A stretch of 9,453 nucleotides of DNA from a bacterium. Lineage in GTDB: Bacteria; Bacteroidota; Bacteroidia; Bacteroidales; Muribaculaceae. Shown one piece after another: positions 7,758 to 9,453 of the stretch. Both the position numbers and the translations under genes were made by a program. The stretch spans positions 1-9,453 of the forward strand of contig SFWW01000055.1 of NCBI GenBank assembly GCA_004559845.1, given 5' to 3'. The notes beneath the pieces are model-generated. The model saw only the letters and a program-made list of their open reading frames with translations, made no database searches and was not told the origin of the DNA. Numbering within the stretch: the first letter of the stretch is position 1; the number at the start of each line of letters is the position of its first letter.

Positions 7758-7787
7758 GGCGCAATTCAAGAAATATCACTACCTTTG
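7755..7787 (+). promoter_or_regulatory. Bacteroidota-type promoter for Skp copy 3
   Basis: TTTG at 7755-7758 and TACCTTTG at 7780-7787 are separated by 21 bases and match the Bacteroidota -33 and -7 elements. The -7 box ends 20 bases before the ATG at 7808, leaving a leader of roughly 10-15 bases. The -33 TTTG is made from the last T residues of the preceding terminator. No other TAnnTTTG occurs in this gap. Confidence 0.7.
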
Positions 7788-7807
7788 CAAAAAATAATTC
7801 AACGACA

Positions 7808-8323
7808 ATGATGATGAAACACTTAATGATACTCCTGGTGGCTTTCTTGCCCCTTTGCACTTGGGCACAAGCGCAAAAAATTGCAGTGGTGGACGTGATG
7901 AGCATCTACAATGCTTGCCCCGAAAAAGATTCTGCCGAACATGTGCTCGCTGATCTCAGTGCACAATTTCATAAGGAATACAAACTTATGCAAGACGATT
8001 TCGGTAAGAAATATGCCGAATTTCAGCGTCTTGCCAACGACCCTTCCGTGGCGCCCACTATCAAAGAGCGTCGCATCCGCGAAATTCAAGACGAAGACGA
8101 GAAAGTGAAGCAATTCGTGAAAGCCGTCGACAAAGAACTCTCCCAAAAGAAAGTGGCTCTCCAAACCCCCATCCTTGCCAAAATTCACCAAGCCATTAAA
8201 GCAGTGGGTGAAGAAGCCGGCTACACCTACATTTTCGACATTTCCCAAACGCCCTTGCTCTATCAAGGCGCCGATGCCATCGACCTCACCAAATTAGTGA
8301 AAGAAAAATTAGGCTTAAAGTGA
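7808..8323 (+). CDS. Skp/OmpH-family periplasmic chaperone, copy 3
   Basis: A 171-residue OmpH/Skp-family protein. The signal peptide (MMMKHLMILLVAFLPLCTWAQA) precedes the core strand QKIAVVDVMSIYNACPEKDSA. A charged helical arm follows (about 45-125, including FGKKYAEFQRLA and ERRIREIQDEDEKVKQFV), then IHQAIKAVGEEAGYTYIFDISQTPLLYQGADAIDLTKLVKEKLGLK, closing the core in the family manner. It should act in the periplasm as a holdase for outer-membrane proteins; whether it has its own clients cannot be seen. Three consecutive ATG codons (7808, 7811, 7814) are possible starts. Unlike copies 1 and 2 it follows a terminator and has its own promoter, so it is probably expressed separately. The small membrane-protein gene begins 7 bases after its stop. 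The glutamate racemase gene I would expect near this point in related genomes is absent. Confidence 0.93.
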   Translation: MMMKHLMILLVAFLPLCTWAQAQKIAVVDVMSIYNACPEKDSAEHVLADLSAQFHKEYKLMQDDFGKKYAEFQRLANDPSVAPTIKERRIREIQDEDEKVKQFVKAVDKELSQKKVALQTPILAKIHQAIKAVGEEAGYTYIFDISQTPLLYQGADAIDLTKLVKEKLGLK

Positions 8324-8330
8324 TTCCACA

Positions 8331-8765
8331 ATGTTGTATGTATTATTTAGATTATGCTGTGGAATAATAACGCTTATTAGTTATTGCACGGGATTTACTT
8401 ATGAAGAAGTAAATTCTATCTTGTTTATTTATGGCGAACCTATAATTATAGGTTTATGTAATTTGTTCATTTTATTTAAAAGTTTCAATCATAAACTTTT
8501 ATGTGTGTTCATTACACTATATAATATTTTTTATTTATTTGTAATATCAAAGATTTTCATTCACTATATTCCATATTCATTACACAATGCATGCGTAGTG
8601 GCTTATAAAGATCTGGAGACATTAGGGTCGATTACCGGATTTGGATATGTAGGAATTAACTTATTTCTATTTATTATTCTACCAATATTATTAGTTGATT
8701 TAAATATTATATTTTACGCCATTATCATACGAAACCGTAATAACAAGACGCAGCCCCTCTCATAA
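8331..8765 (+). CDS. Small AT-rich polytopic membrane protein of unknown function
   Basis: A 144-residue, very hydrophobic protein I cannot assign. Predicted membrane segments lie at about 4-20, 28-48, 55-78 and 105-133; the last is long enough to be two. The basic tail (RNRNNK) suggests a cytoplasmic C-terminus. There is no cleavable signal peptide and no enzymatic motif. The segment TGFTYEEVNSILFIYGEP after the first helix vaguely resembles a motif I recall from uncharacterised Bacteroidota membrane proteins, but this is weak. By my count the gene is about 27% G+C against roughly half in bamA, and it is rich in TTA, ATA and AAT codons, which suggests a different origin or relaxed selection. 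The ATG is 7 bases after the Skp copy 3 stop, so it is probably cotranscribed with it. A hairpin follows about 50 bp downstream. It is real as an open frame of this length in AT-rich DNA with a clear membrane pattern; the function is unknown. Confidence 0.7.
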   Translation: MLYVLFRLCCGIITLISYCTGFTYEEVNSILFIYGEPIIIGLCNLFILFKSFNHKLLCVFITLYNIFYLFVISKIFIHYIPYSLHNACVVAYKDLETLGSITGFGYVGINLFLFIILPILLVDLNIIFYAIIIRNRNNKTQPLS

Positions 8766-8815
8766 TTTACTGATTGTGTAGAAGGAATTAGATACATAAA
8801 GGAATCCTCACACCA

Positions 8816-8850
8816 CAGCTCCCGAATCCCCACCACAGATTCGGGAGTTG
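8816..8850 (+). terminator. Hairpin downstream of the small membrane protein (possible terminator without T-tract)
   Basis: CTCCCGAATC (8819-8828) pairs perfectly with GATTCGGGAG (8838-8847) around a 9-base loop, and the stem extends outward by C-G, A-T and one G-T wobble to about 13 bp. No T-run follows; the next bases are CCACATC. It could protect the 3' end of the Skp copy 3 transcript or assist Rho-dependent termination. CACCACAG occurs both just outside the stem (8811-8818) and across the loop (8831-8838). Confidence 0.55.
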
Positions 8851-8916
8851 CCACATCATCCCCCCACCTACCACTTCAGGGCTGTTGGGGATTTTTAAAC
8901 CGATTTTTTTTTTAAG

Positions 8917-8980
8917 TCAACGAGTCAACAAGCCAACAGGTCAACGAGTAATAAGTTTGCAAGTCAACGGGGGGAACGAG
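8917..8980 (+). repeat. Left array of degenerate 8-bp unit (YCAACRAG)
   Basis: Four consecutive units, TCAACGAG, TCAACAAG, CCAACAGG and TCAACGAG (8917-8948), are followed after a 15-base interruption by TCAACGGG (8964-8971) and a decayed GGAACGAG. The consensus is the reverse complement of the unit at 9205-9268, so the two arrays form long, imperfect inverted repeats. Confidence 0.8.
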
Positions 8981-9126
8981 TAACATGCCATTTAGAGATT
9001 TGTTTGTTGAATCGGTTGAATCTGTGTGAGCTTTTTTTTGAAGAATCTGTGAGAGAGGGTGGGGTGATTATATTCGTTAAAAAATGGGTGTTAATTGGGT
9101 TTTTAATGGATTAAATCGGTGTTTCG

Positions 9127-9196
9127 GACCATCAATCGGACCCTTCTGACCCAAACAGACCCAAGGCAGACCCAAACTCTTCGACCTCATCAGACC
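9127..9196 (+). repeat. GACC-rich block with roughly helical spacing
   Basis: GACC occurs at 9127, 9139, 9148, 9158, 9169, 9183 and 9193, with spacings of 12, 9, 10, 11, 14 and 10 bases. Three central copies extend to GACCCAA. The block lies between the two inverted 8-bp arrays and directly abuts the right one. Confidence 0.6.
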
Positions 9197-9204
9197 TCTG
9201 AAAA

Positions 9205-9268
9205 CTTGTTGGCTTGTTGGCTCGTTGACTCGTTGGCTCGTTGACTTGTTGACTTGTTGGCTTTGCTG
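9205..9268 (+). repeat. Right array of 8-bp unit (CTYGTTGR), about eight copies
   Basis: Seven uninterrupted units, CTTGTTGG twice, CTCGTTGA, CTCGTTGG, CTCGTTGA, CTTGTTGA and CTTGTTGG, are followed by a decayed CTTTGCTG. Variation is confined to the third base (T or C) and last base (G or A), so the units vary only by transitions. It is inverted relative to the array at 8917-8980. Confidence 0.85.
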
Positions 9269-9278
9269 GGGTGGGGGC

Positions 9279-9317
9279 AAAAAAAAAGGCCCTTATTCTC
9301 ACGAACCGGGGACTTTT
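9279..9317 (-). terminator. Probable minus-strand intrinsic terminator
   Basis: On the minus strand AAAAGTCCC (9317-9309) can pair with GGGCCTTTT (9292-9284), with one T-C mismatch and a 16-base loop. The transcript then continues into the rest of a nine-T run (9287-9279). It would end leftward transcripts entering from the right edge of the window or starting at the promoter match near 9397-9427. Confidence 0.45.
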
Positions 9318-9396
9318 GAATTTTATGAATAGAATTTGTATAGAAAAGTGCAATAGTAAAAATAAAAACTTTTGAGCATTGTTTTTAATTGCGATG

Positions 9397-9427
9397 CAAA
9401 TTTAATCACACTTTTTCGTTTTGGCAA
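9397..9427 (-). promoter_or_regulatory. Minus-strand Bacteroidota-type promoter match
   Basis: Read on the minus strand, 9427-9425 give TTG and 9404-9397 give TAAATTTG, separated by 20 bases, which matches the -33/-7 layout. Transcription would start near 9390 and run left into a gene-free stretch that ends at the terminator-like hairpin at 9279-9317. The surrounding DNA is AT-rich, so a chance match is possible. Confidence 0.4.
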
Positions 9428-9453
9428 CATTTTAAATGTTATAGTTTTCTAAA

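Larger units (their letters stand above)
8766..9453. other. 688-bp gene-free, repeat-rich spacer
   Basis: No credible gene is seen on either strand up to the window end. From left to right it holds a perfect hairpin (8816-8850), C-rich and T-rich tracts, an 8-bp repeat array (8917-8980), a G/T-rich block with two GAATCTGTG copies (9018 and 9043), GACC repeats (9127-9196), an oppositely oriented 8-bp array (9205-9268), an A-run with hairpin (9279-9317), and an AT-rich end with a minus-strand promoter match and the imperfect palindrome AACATTTTAAATGTT (9426-9440). Open minus-strand frames here translate the repeats and look spurious. Confidence 0.7.

Noticed and set aside
8858..8897. ATCCCC/GGGGAT stem followed by TTTTT as a terminator
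   Set aside because: Six base pairs around a loop of more than 20 bases is too weak to call, although it might reinforce the hairpin just upstream.
8952..8959. TAAGTTTG as a plus-strand -7 promoter element
   Set aside because: No TTG at the -33 position and no gene or hairpin downstream that would suggest a transcript.
9077..9353. Two overlapping minus-strand open frames with repeated Ser-Gln-Gln-Val-Asn-type residues
   Set aside because: They are translations of the 8-bp repeat array (24 bases give an 8-residue period) plus non-coding flanks; no start context, no recognisable domain, and two frames compete over the same bases.
1..9453. Mobile element, CRISPR array, defence or toxin-antitoxin system
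   Set aside because: No transposase, integrase, nuclease, Cas-type repeat/spacer structure or toxin-antitoxin pair is seen; the 8-bp tandem units lack spacers and cannot be a CRISPR array.

Overview
The window looks like a chromosomal segment from a Bacteroidales bacterium (phylum Bacteroidota). Three things point there: the gene families present (DUF6242 lipoprotein, DUF6089 barrel, a UppS-BamA-Skp cluster), promoter-like sites of the Bacteroidota type (-7 TAnnTTTG with a TTG/TTTG about 20 bases upstream), and weak or absent Shine-Dalgarno sequences. I cannot place it below order level from sequence alone.

Layout. Positions 1-471 (minus strand) hold the N-terminal 157 codons of prmC, cut by the window edge. 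A 323-bp divergent spacer (472-794) carries promoters for both directions. From 795 to 7643 six plus-strand genes follow closely: a DUF6242 lipoprotein, a DUF6089 outer-membrane barrel protein, uppS, bamA and two Skp/OmpH-family periplasmic chaperones. This set ends at a strong intrinsic terminator (7724-7757). A third Skp-family gene follows (7808-8323) with its own promoter, whose -33 box lies inside the terminator T-run. It is trailed after 7 bases by a very AT-rich (about 27% G+C) gene for a small membrane protein of unknown function (8331-8765). The last 688 bp contain no credible gene, but do contain repeats: a perfect hairpin, two oppositely oriented arrays of an 8-bp unit, a GACC-rich block with roughly helical spacing, and a minus-strand promoter/terminator pair that could define a small RNA.

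How the genes work together. This is an envelope-biogenesis locus. UppS makes the undecaprenyl-diphosphate lipid carrier for cell-wall and surface glycans. The Skp-family proteins escort unfolded outer-membrane proteins across the periplasm, and BamA inserts them. The DUF6089 protein is a probable small barrel and so a plausible client; the DUF6242 lipoprotein is probably surface-exposed. PrmC (release-factor methylation) is a divergent neighbour and functionally unrelated.

I found no mobile element, CRISPR array, rRNA, tRNA or defence system. Most of the window is a conserved housekeeping region. The points most worth checking are the third Skp gene with its terminator/promoter overlap, the tyrosine-rich BamA loop encoded by a hexanucleotide repeat, the AT-rich membrane protein, and the repeat-rich 3' spacer.
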